Of a stretch of DNA of 64,000 nucleotides, positions 8,545-17,192 are shown piece after piece. The stretch spans positions 47,553 through 111,552 of the forward strand of contig JBATLL010000046.1 in NCBI GenBank assembly GCA_049289295.1, read 5' to 3'. Source of the stretch: BOKV01 sp049289295. Its GTDB lineage: Bacteria > Pseudomonadota > Alphaproteobacteria > Rhizobiales > Rhizobiaceae. The notes beneath the pieces were generated by a model. It had not been told where the DNA came from, did no database searches, and was given only the letters and a program-made list of their open reading frames with translations. Position numbers and translations under genes: made by a program. Position 1 is the first letter of the stretch. The number at the start of each line of letters is the position of its first letter.

Positions 8545-8913
8545 TCAGGCGAATGGAAATGGTGGACCTGTGATTGGAGCAGCAGGAAACCAACCGGGTG
8601 CAAAAGCCAGGCGACCAGTGTCGGGCTGCACGCTGTCATTCTGCGCCACCTGCAGCGCCAGGGCCTGCGCAGGCGGCTCCGGCAGCAGGATCGACGAGGC
8701 CAGACGGCAATATTCGCAGCCTGAAACAACACTTGCGTCATCACTGCCACTGGCGCCGCTTACGCAGATGGATGGCTGGGAACCGTCAGGAAGTGTGTAG
8801 GCTGCCAGTTCAGCCTGGGAAATACCTGCTGGATCAGGAAGCGGACTTCCTGGAACCGCGCGATGGGCAAAAGCAGACAGGACAAGCGCCAGCACGATTG
8901 CCAGACGCAACAT
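8545..8913 (-). CDS. Secreted DUF2946-like cysteine protein
   Basis: A 122-aa protein with an N-terminal hydrophobic segment (MLRLAIVLALVLSAFAH), so probably secreted or anchored. It contains a C-x-x-C pair (SGCEYCRLA) and a third Cys (SICVSG). The layout resembles the DUF2946 proteins often found next to copper chaperones and TonB receptors; the assignment is by layout and neighbourhood rather than a strong signature. The GGAAGG ribosome site at 8916-8921 (minus strand) supports the ATG at 8913. It lies 60 bases upstream of the PCuAC gene, likely as one operon for copper handling. Confidence 0.6.
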   Translation of the reverse strand: MLRLAIVLALVLSAFAHRAVPGSPLPDPAGISQAELAAYTLPDGSQPSICVSGASGSDDASVVSGCEYCRLASSILLPEPPAQALALQVAQNDSVQPDTGRLAFAPGWFPAAPITGPPFPFA

Positions 8914-9105
8914 GATCCTTCCACGAGGCCAGCGCATGCTTAAAAGCTTCATGCATTTAGAGATAGGCGCGTGCCTGACCCAGTCAATCGCCATCAGGCC
9001 AACGTGACGTTGCGCCGCAACGCGTGGAAAATCTTTTTACGCGGGGCTGGTAAAGGCTTGTCGTCACTCCCAATTGCCGCTCACGATCCCTGGAGAGTGT
9101 CCCCC

Positions 9106-10038
9106 ATGTTGATGGATTTGATGTTGAGTGTAGCCGGCCTGGTTCTTCTGTTCGTCGGCGGAGAAATGCTCTTGCGCGGTGCTGTGGGGATTGCCCACCG
9201 GCTGGCAATGTCTGAGCTTCTGATTGGTCTGACTGTCGTGGGCTTTGGCACCTCCATGCCGGAACTGCTCGTTTCGGTGAAAGCTGCCACCTCCGGCCAG
9301 GCAGAATTGGCGCTTGGCAATGTCGTGGGATCGAACATTGCAAATATCCTGCTTATCGGTGGAGCGGCGATACTCGTCTATCCAGCACTTGCGTGGGATC
9401 GCTCCATCCGCCGAGATGCCATCGCGATGGTGTCGGCATCTGTAATCCTCATGGCACTCGCTGCCACCGGAAATCTGCACTGGTTGTCAGGCATCTGTTT
9501 CCTGCTGGCGTTGGCCGCCTATCTCTGCTTCGCCTACTACTCGCAGAATACACAGCAGGGCGCTGAGAGCGATGTGGCAGCAAACACGCCGCCGCTTCCT
9601 GTAGCACTCCTCCTTCTTGCGATCGGCTTCGTCGGCCTTTTCTTCGGAGCGGACTTGCTGGTGAAGGGAGCAACGGGGCTGGCCAGGGATCTCGGCGTAT
9701 CGGAGGCGGTCATAGGCCTCACCATCGTAGCCGTGGGCACCAGCCTGCCGGAACTCGCGACCTCGCTGACAGCAGCGTTTCGCGGAAAGCCGGATGTTGC
9801 ATTCGGCAACATTGTAGGATCGAACATTTTCAACATTCTTGGCATTCTCGGCATCACCGCCATGGTTGCCAACATTCCGGTTGCCAGTACCTTCACCGCA
9901 GTGCACATACCCCTGATGCTGGCTGTCAGCGTCGGCTTTGCCCTGATGCTTGTCTATGCACGATCCATTGGCCGTTTTGCCGGTGGCGCAATGCTGGCCC
10001 TGTTTGCTGCCTATAATGTCTCGCTGTTCACAGGCTGA
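9106..10038 (+). CDS. Calcium/sodium antiporter, CaCA family
   Basis: Inner-membrane cation exchanger of the YrbG type (310 aa, about ten transmembrane helices). Two inverted homologous halves each carry the alpha-repeat signature: GFGTSMPELLVS with GNVVGSNIANIL in the first half, and AVGTSLPELATS with GNIVGSNIFNILG in the second. The Glu in each GTSxPE is the cation ligand. A hydrophilic loop (NTQQGAESDVAANTP) separates the halves. The ATG at 9106 follows GGAGAG; upstream in-frame starts add a non-conserved polar leader. It stands alone between the divergent copper genes and an SGNH hydrolase. Confidence 0.92.
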   Translation: MLMDLMLSVAGLVLLFVGGEMLLRGAVGIAHRLAMSELLIGLTVVGFGTSMPELLVSVKAATSGQAELALGNVVGSNIANILLIGGAAILVYPALAWDRSIRRDAIAMVSASVILMALAATGNLHWLSGICFLLALAAYLCFAYYSQNTQQGAESDVAANTPPLPVALLLLAIGFVGLFFGADLLVKGATGLARDLGVSEAVIGLTIVAVGTSLPELATSLTAAFRGKPDVAFGNIVGSNIFNILGILGITAMVANIPVASTFTAVHIPLMLAVSVGFALMLVYARSIGRFAGGAMLALFAAYNVSLFTG

Positions 10039-10091
10039 AACAGCCGCTGCTGGGTGTTTTTCTTTTTGGCTCGCTGATCTATACCGGTCTC

Positions 10092-10823
10092 ATGGCTAGC
10101 AAACCTGCAAGACTGCACACTTTCGCAACATGGCTGTCCCTGCCGATCTATGTCTGGCAGGGCCTCGGGGTCAGGCGGCACTCGATCCGCATGGAGCCGC
10201 CCTACAATTGCGGTACCTATGATTTCCCCGGAAAGGGCAAACCCATCAGGATATTGCTGCTGGGCGATTCATCCGCCGCCGGTGTTGGTGTCGGCTCGAT
10301 CGCGCAAAGCCTTGGCGGATACCTTCCGCGCTTCATCTCGGAGAAATCCGGCCGCCCTGTATCGATCCATATTGCTGGCATGAATTCAGCGACCGCAGCC
10401 CAGATCCGCGATCATGTGGTTCCGCATATCGATCCGCGCGACTTTGATTTCGTGACGCTCAACATCGGCACGAATGACGCCAAGAATTTCCACACCGGAC
10501 GCCGCTTCTGCAAGGATTTCGGCACTTTGCTTTATTCGCTCAAAGCCCGGTTTCCCCAGGCCCGCATCATCTGGTCGGGCGTTCTGGATCTGAGCAAGGT
10601 TCCAGCCTTGCCAAAGCCATTGGGCGCGATTCTGGGCGTGCGCTCGCGCCTGATTGACTATAATGGCAGGGTTTTGTGCAGGGAACGCGGCGCCATTTCT
10701 CCCGAACCCGAATGGGATGCAGTACCGGAGAATTTCTCCTCGGACGGTTTTCATGCAAGTGAACGCGGATACCGCCAATGGGCTGAAAATCTCGCGCGTT
10801 TCATGCTGGAACTGGACACATGA
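10092..10823 (+). CDS. SGNH/GDSL-type hydrolase
   Basis: A 243-aa esterase- or lipase-like protein of the SGNH superfamily. Block I is LLLGDSSAAGVGVG (Ser nucleophile in GDS near residue 58). The block II Gly is in the HIAGMNSAT region, block III is NIGTNDAKNF, and block V is SSDGFHASERGY, which supplies the catalytic Asp and His. No clear signal peptide; a weakly hydrophobic N-terminal stretch is present. The substrate (acyl ester or O-acetylated glycan) cannot be told. It lies 53 bases downstream of the antiporter and may share its transcript. Confidence 0.85.
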   Translation: MASKPARLHTFATWLSLPIYVWQGLGVRRHSIRMEPPYNCGTYDFPGKGKPIRILLLGDSSAAGVGVGSIAQSLGGYLPRFISEKSGRPVSIHIAGMNSATAAQIRDHVVPHIDPRDFDFVTLNIGTNDAKNFHTGRRFCKDFGTLLYSLKARFPQARIIWSGVLDLSKVPALPKPLGAILGVRSRLIDYNGRVLCRERGAISPEPEWDAVPENFSSDGFHASERGYRQWAENLARFMLELDT

Positions 10824-10944
10824 AACATTTCGCAACAATCCCACATTCTAACGTCGGATAGACGCAGCCGCCTGTCCTAATCTACCCTGCTGGTACACTG
10901 GTGGCAGGAGTGCACCACACAAGAGACCAGAACGGAGGAGCACA

Positions 10945-12852
10945 ATGGCATCGGCCTACGCACAGACATATCGCAACTGGAAGGAAAATCCGGAAAAGTT
11001 CTGGGCTGAAGCGGCAAGGGAAATCGATTGGATTTCACCGCCGAGCACGATTCTGGACAAGTCCATGGGGGCCTATGGACGCTGGTTTCCCGATGCCACC
11101 TGCAACACCTGCTACAATTGCGTCGACCGCCATGTCGAACATGGTCGCCAGGGCCAACCGGCAATCATCTACGATTCACCGATCACCGGCAAACAGCGCA
11201 CCATCACCTACCAGGACCTGCTGAACGAAGTGCAGGCGCTCGCGCATGTCATGCGCGCGAAGGGGATCAACAAGGGCGATCGCGTCATCCTTTACATGCC
11301 GATGGTTCCCGAGGCGGCAGTCGCGATGCTGGCATGCGCACGCATCGGCGCCATTCACTCGGTCGTGTTTGGTGGATTCGCCGCAGCCGAACTTGCAACC
11401 CGCATCGACGATTGCAAGCCGGACATGATCATTTCCGCATCCTGTGGCCTCGAACCGGGCCGGGTCGTCGCCTACAAGCCCCTGCTCGACAAGGCGATAG
11501 ATCTGGCTGGTCACAAGGTGCGCTCAACCCTCATTCTGCAGCGCGAAGAAAAGAACTGCGACATGATCGATGGGCGCGACTTCGACTACGCCCAGCTTGT
11601 TTCGCAGAGCATGGCGGAAGGATCGCAGGCACCCTGTGAACCGGTTGCCGCCACCGATCCGCTCTACATCCTCTACACATCGGGCACCACGGGCCAGCCC
11701 AAGGGCGTGGTCAGGGACAATGGCGGCCACATGGTTGCTTTGAAATGGTCGATGAAGGCCGTTTACGGCATCGACCCTGGTGAAGTTTTCTGGGCCGCGT
11801 CCGACGTAGGCTGGGTTGTTGGCCATTCCTATATCGTTTACGCCCCGCTGTTGCATGGCTGCACGACGGTGCTGTTCGAAGGAAAACCCGTGGGCACTCC
11901 AGATGCGGGCACATTCTGGCGCGTCATTTCCGATCACGGCGTATCCGCACTCTTTACCGCGCCAACGGCGTTCAGGGCCATCAAGAAGGAAGACCCCGAG
12001 GGCGAACTGGTTGGCCAGTACGACCTGTCATCCCTGCGCACGCTGTTTCTTGCCGGTGAGCGCGCGGACCCAGATACAATTCAATGGGCGGAGCGAAAAC
12101 TTGAAGTGCCGGTAGTCGATCATTGGTGGCAAACGGAAACCGCCTGGGCCATTGCGGCCAATCCCGTTGGCCTCGGCATGTTGCCGGTCAAGTATGGCTC
12201 ACCCACCGTGCCGATGCCTGGATATGATGTGCGCATCCTTGACGATGCCGGGCATCCCGTTGCGGCGAACGCGCTTGGCAACATTGTTGTCAAACTGCCC
12301 CTGCCCCCGGCCTGCCTGCCGACATTGTGGAACGCGGACAAGCGGTTTCATGATGCCTATCTCGACGAGTTCCCCGGCTACTACAAGACGTCCGACGCGG
12401 GCTTCATGGACGAGGACGGTTATCTCTACATCATGGCCCGCACCGACGACATCATCAACGTTGCCGGTCATCGCCTTTCAACAGGCGCCATGGAAGAAGT
12501 CATTGCCGCCCACAAGGATGTCGCTGAATGCGCCGTGATCGGCATAGCCGACAAATTGAAGGGGCAGTTGCCAGCCGGCTTCCTCATTCTCAATTCGGGG
12601 GTCAAGCGCGATCCATCCGAGATTGAAAAGGAAGTGGTGGCACTGGTCCGCGAAAAGATCGGGCCGGTCGCTGCCTTCAAGCTGGCCATGACGGTTCAAC
12701 GCCTGCCAAAAACCCGTTCGGGCAAGATTCTGCGCGGAACCATGCAGAAGATCGCGGATGGAGAGACCTGGAAGATGCCCGCCACGATTGACGATCCGGC
12801 GATCCTCGACGAGATCGAGCAGACGCTTCGCGAGCGTGGCATCATCACCTGA
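10945..12852 (+). CDS. prpE: Acyl-CoA synthetase, propionyl-CoA synthetase (PrpE) type
   Basis: AMP-forming ligase that activates propionate (or a similar short acid) with ATP and CoA. The 635 residues begin with an ACAS-type N-terminal domain (YAQTYRNWKENPEKFWAEAA). The P-loop YTSGTTGQPKG is at residue 244, the DHWWQTETAW motif follows, and the C-terminal PKTRSGKILRG carries catalytic Lys594, the usual site of regulatory acetylation. The NTCYNCVDRHV segment and overall pattern fit PrpE better than Acs, though substrate preference needs assay. GGAGGAG lies 7 bases before the start. An SDR gene follows after 93 bases. Confidence 0.87.
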   Translation: MASAYAQTYRNWKENPEKFWAEAAREIDWISPPSTILDKSMGAYGRWFPDATCNTCYNCVDRHVEHGRQGQPAIIYDSPITGKQRTITYQDLLNEVQALAHVMRAKGINKGDRVILYMPMVPEAAVAMLACARIGAIHSVVFGGFAAAELATRIDDCKPDMIISASCGLEPGRVVAYKPLLDKAIDLAGHKVRSTLILQREEKNCDMIDGRDFDYAQLVSQSMAEGSQAPCEPVAATDPLYILYTSGTTGQPKGVVRDNGGHMVALKWSMKAVYGIDPGEVFWAASDVGWVVGHSYIVYAPLLHGCTTVLFEGKPVGTPDAGTFWRVISDHGVSALFTAPTAFRAIKKEDPEGELVGQYDLSSLRTLFLAGERADPDTIQWAERKLEVPVVDHWWQTETAWAIAANPVGLGMLPVKYGSPTVPMPGYDVRILDDAGHPVAANALGNIVVKLPLPPACLPTLWNADKRFHDAYLDEFPGYYKTSDAGFMDEDGYLYIMARTDDIINVAGHRLSTGAMEEVIAAHKDVAECAVIGIADKLKGQLPAGFLILNSGVKRDPSEIEKEVVALVREKIGPVAAFKLAMTVQRLPKTRSGKILRGTMQKIADGETWKMPATIDDPAILDEIEQTLRERGIIT

Positions 12853-12945
12853 GGAAGGCGGAAAAGGCCGCGTCATTCGCTATTGACCTGCAGCCCCTAT
12901 GAGCGCAGTTTCCGCGCGTTCTGAAATCGCGACAAGGGGCGATCC

Positions 12946-13743
12946 ATGGCAAATGGAAAGACACTCGAAGACAAGGTGGCCATCGTTACCGGCGGTGCCC
13001 AGGGCATCGGCTATGCAATAGCGGAACGGTTCGTGCGTGAAGGCGCGTCCGTGGTTATCTGCGATATTCTGGACGAGGCAGGCGAAGCGGCTGAAAAGAC
13101 ACTGCGCAAGATCGGCAGTTGCCGCTACCTCCATTGCAATGTCTCCGAGAAGCTGGACGTCCACAACATGGTCGCGTCTGCACTCGACGCCTTTGGCGCA
13201 ATCGACATCCTTGTCAACAATGCCGGCATCCTGGTGACCGCCGACTTTCTCGATCTCAAGGAAGAGGATTTCGACCGGGTCCTGAAAGTCAATCTGAAGG
13301 GCTCGTTCCTGTGCGGGCAGGCTGTCGCCCAGCAGATGGTCGAGCAAATCAAGGAAGGCCGCAAACCCGGAACGATCATCAACATGTCGTCCGTCAACGC
13401 GGTCTTTGCCATCGCCAACCAGGTTCCCTATTCCATTTCCAAGGGCGGCATCAATCAGCTGACAAAGGTGATGGCGCTTTCTCTGGCTGAACACGGTATC
13501 CGCGTGAATGCCATTGGCCCGGGTTCGATCATGACGCAGATTTTCCAGTCGGTCGCCAATGACAAGGCAGCCATGAACCGCGTCCTGTCGCGCACGCCGA
13601 TGGGACGGGTTGGAGAAACTTCTGAAATCGCTGGCGTTGCCGCGTTTCTCGCATCCGATGATTCAAGCTACATAACCGGCCAGACCATCTATGCCGACGG
13701 CGGACGGCTGCCACTGAACTACACGGTCCCGGTCAAAAGCTGA
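12946..13743 (+). CDS. SDR-family oxidoreductase
   Basis: Classical short-chain dehydrogenase/reductase of 265 aa. The NAD(P) motif TGGAQGIG is near residue 16 and an acidic residue ends strand 2 (VICDILDE), which suggests NAD(H) preference. NNAG is near residue 90 and the catalytic set is Ser (INMSSVNAV), Tyr and Lys (YSISKGG). The C-terminal YADGGRLPLNY is typical of glucose/3-oxoacyl-type members. The substrate is unknown. An AAGGGG ribosome site precedes the start. It probably belongs with the upstream acyl-CoA synthetase; a strong inverted repeat directly after its stop may end that transcript. Confidence 0.88.
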   Translation: MANGKTLEDKVAIVTGGAQGIGYAIAERFVREGASVVICDILDEAGEAAEKTLRKIGSCRYLHCNVSEKLDVHNMVASALDAFGAIDILVNNAGILVTADFLDLKEEDFDRVLKVNLKGSFLCGQAVAQQMVEQIKEGRKPGTIINMSSVNAVFAIANQVPYSISKGGINQLTKVMALSLAEHGIRVNAIGPGSIMTQIFQSVANDKAAMNRVLSRTPMGRVGETSEIAGVAAFLASDDSSYITGQTIYADGGRLPLNYTVPVKS

Positions 13744-13746
13744 TAT

Positions 13747-13770
13747 CTCCTGACAGAATGCTGTCAGGAG
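13747..13770. terminator. Perfect 10-bp inverted repeat after the SDR gene
   Basis: CTCCTGACAG (13747-13756) and CTGTCAGGAG (13761-13770) pair perfectly over a 4-base AATG loop, starting 4 bases after the SDR stop codon. There is no T-run, so it is either a weak terminator, an mRNA-stabilising hairpin, or an operator for the next genes (VOC, WYL regulator). Confidence 0.5.
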
Positions 13771-13814
13771 GCCTGTGCAACATTGCGCCATCCAGAACCA
13801 ACGGAGTCAGGCTA

Positions 13815-14216
13815 ATGACGGCACATGTAAAACAGGGATCAACCTTCAACCCGCCACTCAACGCCATCGTCTGGTTCGAAATCCCGGTTTCGAATCTGGC
13901 TGCGGCGAAAAAGTTCTACAGCTCTGTTCTGCTGAACGAACTGAACGACATGGCAATGGGACCGAACATGACAGCGGTCTTTGCCCGTTCGCAGGATGAG
14001 ACTGGCGTTTCCGGGCATCTTTACGAGGGCAAACCCGCTTCCAGCGGCTCGGGACCAACCATCCACCTTCCATTGCCCGATTCGCTTGAAGCTGGCCTTG
14101 AACGGGTTATCAGGGCAGGCGGCACGGTCCTGTCGGGAGCAATCGAGATTCCGGCCGGGCGGTTTGCCTACTGCCTCGACCCCGATGGCAATTCCATCGG
14201 TCTCTTTTCGAGATAA
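13815..14216 (+). CDS. VOC-family (glyoxalase/bleomycin-resistance fold) protein
   Basis: A 133-aa protein with the vicinal-oxygen-chelate fold: an N-terminal beta-alpha-beta unit (AIVWFEIPVSNLAAAKKFYSSVL) and a C-terminal unit ending FAYCLDPDGNSIGLFS, the usual D-P-x-G-N-x-I/L-G-L motif. Such proteins act in glyoxal detoxification, dioxygenase reactions or simple binding; the function here is not known. The ATG at 13815 has GGAGT upstream. Two bases separate it from the WYL regulator; this pairing of a VOC protein with a YafY-like regulator is frequent and suggests the two are functionally linked. Confidence 0.82.
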   Translation: MTAHVKQGSTFNPPLNAIVWFEIPVSNLAAAKKFYSSVLLNELNDMAMGPNMTAVFARSQDETGVSGHLYEGKPASSGSGPTIHLPLPDSLEAGLERVIRAGGTVLSGAIEIPAGRFAYCLDPDGNSIGLFSR

Positions 14217-14218
14217 AG

Positions 14219-14929
14219 ATGCGCCGCGCCGACCGCTTGTTCCAGATCGTCCAGCATTTGCGCAGTGGCAAGCTGATCACAGCGCGCACGCTGGCAGAAC
14301 GGCTGGAAGTGTCGGAACGGACCATCTATCGGGACATGGCCGACCTTCAGGGTTCGGGCGTGCCGATCGACGGCGAAGCAGGCATCGGCTACATGATGCG
14401 GCAGGGCTATGACCTGCCGCCCCTCATGTTCACGCGTGAGGAAATGTCGGCACTTGTTATCGGCGCGCGCATTGTCAGGGCCTGGGGTGGCGCACGCATG
14501 GCGCTTTCGGCAGAAGACGCAATTTCCAAGATCGAAAGCGTCTTGCCACAAGCGGAGCGGTCCAGTGCTGCTGATGTCCGCATCTATGCCTATGATTATC
14601 AGATGCAGCCGGCGGAACGCGCCAATCTCGATCTGATCGACACAGCCATCAAGGACCGCAAGCTCCTGGTTATCGATTACAGCGATGCTTCACAGGTCGC
14701 GACGGTGCGTACCGTGGAGCCGCTCGGCCTTTTCTACTGGGGCAGGGTCTGGACGCTGGTTGGCTGGTGCCGTCTGCGGTCGGATTTTCGAATGTTCAGG
14801 CTAGACCGCATCGAGAAGCTCACATGCAGCCCCGACGGATTTGACCGGATACCTGGTCGCACGATCCAGGATTTCCTCTCAGGTCTGGTAAATCAGGGAT
14901 TTGCCCCGCCCCCAGACCTGGAGGGATAG
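14219..14929 (+). CDS. YafY-type transcriptional regulator with WYL domain
   Basis: A 236-aa DNA-binding protein. Residues 1-60 form an HTH_11 winged helix (RADRLFQIVQHLRSG, then TARTLAERLEVSERTIYRDM). Residues about 135-215 form a WYL ligand-sensing domain (KLLVIDYSDASQ, then EPLGLFYWGRVWTLVGWC), with a short WCX-like end. WYL domains sense small ligands or nucleic acids. It starts 2 bases after the VOC gene and is probably its regulator. The convergent trcR ends 8 bases away. Confidence 0.88.
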   Translation: MRRADRLFQIVQHLRSGKLITARTLAERLEVSERTIYRDMADLQGSGVPIDGEAGIGYMMRQGYDLPPLMFTREEMSALVIGARIVRAWGGARMALSAEDAISKIESVLPQAERSSAADVRIYAYDYQMQPAERANLDLIDTAIKDRKLLVIDYSDASQVATVRTVEPLGLFYWGRVWTLVGWCRLRSDFRMFRLDRIEKLTCSPDGFDRIPGRTIQDFLSGLVNQGFAPPPDLEG

Positions 14930-14936
14930 GTCGGCA

Positions 14937-15605
14937 CTATTCCTTGAGGTTCGAGAATTTGGAGAACACGGAAGCCGCGTTCACTTCTCCACCACGCCTC
15001 GCATCATATTCGTCCTCGGCCGAATCCTGTGTTTCGGATGCTGGCAGCAAGGCATCGTTTTCTGCCTGCTCGGGCACCGGCCGACCCTTGTTCGCCTTCT
15101 GCACTTCCATATCCAGGGCTATCTGTGTGCACAGCCCAAGTGTGACCGGATCCATCGGCGTCAGGTTGGCTGCATTCCAGTGCGTGCCTTCGCGGATGGC
15201 TTCGATGGTGGTCTTCGTTGTTCCCACCAGGCGAATGATCTGCGAATCCTTCAGTTCCGGATGGTTGCGAAGCAACCAGCGGATCGCGTTCGGCCGGTCC
15301 TGGCGCTTTGACACCGGGGTATAGCGCGGGCCACGCCGCTTGACCGTGGGCACCACCACCTTGCTCTGCGATACTTTGAGCCGGTAGGTCGGATCCTTCT
15401 GTCCACGCTCCAGTTCGTCGCGGGACAACTGGCCCATGGTGATCGGGTCCATGCCGCGAATGCCCTGCGCATTTTCGCCATCCGCAATCGCCTTCACTTC
15501 CAATGGATGCAGGTGACAGAACGTGGCGATCTGATCGAAGGTGAGCGATGTATTGTCCACTAGCCACACGGCGGTGGCTTTCGGCATTAATGGCATGTTG
15601 GACAT
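14937..15605 (-). CDS. trcR: TrcR-family (former DUF1013) cell-cycle regulator
   Basis: A 222-aa protein of the alphaproteobacterial DUF1013/TrcR family, described as a cell-cycle-linked transcriptional regulator. It has several short helix-turn-helix-like repeats: TFDQIATFCHLHPLEVKAIADG near residues 20-45, NAIRWLLRNHPELKDSQI and RLVGTTKTTIEAIREG near 110-150, plus PITMGQLS and PVTLGLCT elements. The C-terminal 50 residues are acidic and low-complexity. The ATG at 15605 follows GAGGAG; an upstream in-frame GTG/ATG would add an unrelated basic leader. It lies 2.5 kb from rcdA, so two cell-cycle genes are near each other. Confidence 0.82.
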   Translation of the reverse strand: MSNMPLMPKATAVWLVDNTSLTFDQIATFCHLHPLEVKAIADGENAQGIRGMDPITMGQLSRDELERGQKDPTYRLKVSQSKVVVPTVKRRGPRYTPVSKRQDRPNAIRWLLRNHPELKDSQIIRLVGTTKTTIEAIREGTHWNAANLTPMDPVTLGLCTQIALDMEVQKANKGRPVPEQAENDALLPASETQDSAEDEYDARRGGEVNAASVFSKFSNLKE

Positions 15606-15744
15606 GGGTAATTCTCCTCGTTCACCCGCCGGGGTCTCCGGGGGCCCCGCCTGCCTTGGCCTGCGGGAAGTAGTGTGACTGATGTCATGGAATGCGGCTG
15701 ATATAGCGACTTGTTGGCCTGCGCGCAAGAAAGACGTTTGCCCC

Positions 15745-16743
15745 TCACGCTACTTCCAGGACGATCTTTCCCACATGCCCGCCATCTTCCATACGTCGAT
15801 GAGCAGCAGCCGCGTCAGCGAGCGGAAAGTGGCTATCCATCACGGGCTTCACATCGCCACGCTCCATCAGCGGCCATACACAATTCTCAAGTTCGCGGGC
15901 GATCCGGGCCTTGAACCCCACATCGCGTGCACGAAGCGTCGAGCCGGTATGGGTCAGGCGTTTCATCATCAGTCTGGAAAAATTGACTTCGGCCTTCGGA
16001 CCACCCAGGAAAGCGATCTGGACAATGCGCCCTTCGATTGCCGCAGCCTCGTAGTTTCGCGCTATGTAACTGCCGCCGACCATGTCCAGGATGACATCCA
16101 CGCCCTTGCCGCCGGTGAAATCCTCGCTCGCCTTGACGAAGTCATCCGAGCGATAGTTGATGGCCAGGTCCGCTCCAAGTTCCAGGCAGGCCTGGCACTT
16201 TTCATCCGATCCAGCCGTTGCGATCACCTTGGCGCCAAAGGCACGGGCAAGCTGGATAGCCGTGGTGCCAATGCCACTTGTCCCTCCATGCACCAGAAAG
16301 CACTCGCCATCCTTCAGGCCGCCGCGCTGGAAAACATTGTGCCAGACCGTGAAGAATGTTTCCGGCACACAGGCTGCCTGCGCCATTCCCAACCCCTTTG
16401 GAATGGAGAGCGTGTTGGATAGATGGGCAGCGACATATTCGCCGTAACCCCCGCCTGGAACCAGCGCCATCACCTTCCGGCCAATCTGGGACTGGTCGAC
16501 ATCCGATGCGGATGAAACGATTTCGCCTGCCACCTCAAGGCCTGGAATATCCGGCGCACCCGGCGGCGGCGGATAGGCGCCCAGTCTTTGCAGGCAGTCT
16601 GGTCGGTTGACACCCGCAGCCGCCACCTTGATCAGGACCTCACCATCCTTGAGTTGCGGCACACGATGCTCCCTTGCTTCCAGCACTTCCGGGCGGCCGG
16701 GGCTGGTGATCGAGATCGCGGTCATGGTCTGCGGGAAGCGCAT
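15745..16743 (-). CDS. NAD(P)H-quinone oxidoreductase (zinc-free MDR family)
   Basis: A 332-aa medium-chain dehydrogenase/reductase lacking the zinc-ligand cysteines, like quinone oxidoreductase/PIG3 proteins. It has the N-terminal GroES-like domain (AAGVNRPDCLQRLGAYPPPPG), then a Rossmann domain with FLVHGGTSGIGTTAIQLA near residue 145 and KVIATAGSDEKCQACLELGAD. NADPH is the likely donor; the acceptor is probably a quinone or an unsaturated aldehyde. The start has an AGAGGA ribosome site 6 bases upstream. It stands divergent to the DUF1192 gene. Confidence 0.9.
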   Translation of the reverse strand: MRFPQTMTAISITSPGRPEVLEAREHRVPQLKDGEVLIKVAAAGVNRPDCLQRLGAYPPPPGAPDIPGLEVAGEIVSSASDVDQSQIGRKVMALVPGGGYGEYVAAHLSNTLSIPKGLGMAQAACVPETFFTVWHNVFQRGGLKDGECFLVHGGTSGIGTTAIQLARAFGAKVIATAGSDEKCQACLELGADLAINYRSDDFVKASEDFTGGKGVDVILDMVGGSYIARNYEAAAIEGRIVQIAFLGGPKAEVNFSRLMMKRLTHTGSTLRARDVGFKARIARELENCVWPLMERGDVKPVMDSHFPLADAAAAHRRMEDGGHVGKIVLEVA

Positions 16744-16945
16744 ATCGTTCCTCTTGTGAAGATTTCATTTGCCGAACCCGGCAATTGCCAGGCTCCGCAC
16801 GGGATTTCCAGCAGGCTGTACCATCTTGTCTCGACTGGCAATGGCGCTCGCACACAGTGGCGGGAATACTTGCGACAACCTGCCTGGACGTGTTTCATTT
16901 ATCAGGAAAGACAGTGACGGACCAACCTCAGCAACGGGAGGGAAC

Positions 16946-17143
16946 ATGTTCGACGAAGAATCGCCACCAAAACTCGCCGCCTATCAGGTTGGGCAGGTCA
17001 TCGATACCTTCTCCGTCGAGGAGCTCGACAACATCATGGCGCGCCTGCGCGACGAGATTGCCCGCCTCCAGCGTGCCCGCGAAGCCAAGGCCGGTCACCT
17101 TCAGGCAGCCGAGGCGCTTTTCGGCAAGAAGCCGCCGGAATGA
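16946..17143 (+). CDS. DUF1192 small protein
   Basis: A 65-aa acidic protein of the alphaproteobacterial DUF1192 family: MFDEESPPK at the start, then one amphipathic helix (SVEELDNIMARLRDEIARLQRARE) likely to form a coiled coil. Function unknown. In Rhizobiales it commonly sits between a quinone oxidoreductase and rcdA, as here. The ATG at 16946 follows GGGAGGG; longer in-frame starts at 16769 are shadows of the upstream region. Confidence 0.85.
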   Translation: MFDEESPPKLAAYQVGQVIDTFSVEELDNIMARLRDEIARLQRAREAKAGHLQAAEALFGKKPPE

Positions 17144-17158
17144 TTGCCGCCTGGCGTG

Positions 17159-17173
17159 TTAACCAATGATTAA
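17159..17173. promoter_or_regulatory. CtrA box (perfect TTAA-N7-TTAA)
   Basis: TTAACCAATGATTAA matches the full CtrA consensus exactly and contains the favoured TTAACC half-site. It lies about 20 bases before the TATAGCC/CTATTA region that could be the -10 of the candidate sRNA. That places it over the -35 position typical of CtrA-activated promoters. Binding is inferred. Confidence 0.6.
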
Positions 17174-17192
17174 GCTTTATAGCCTATTAAGG

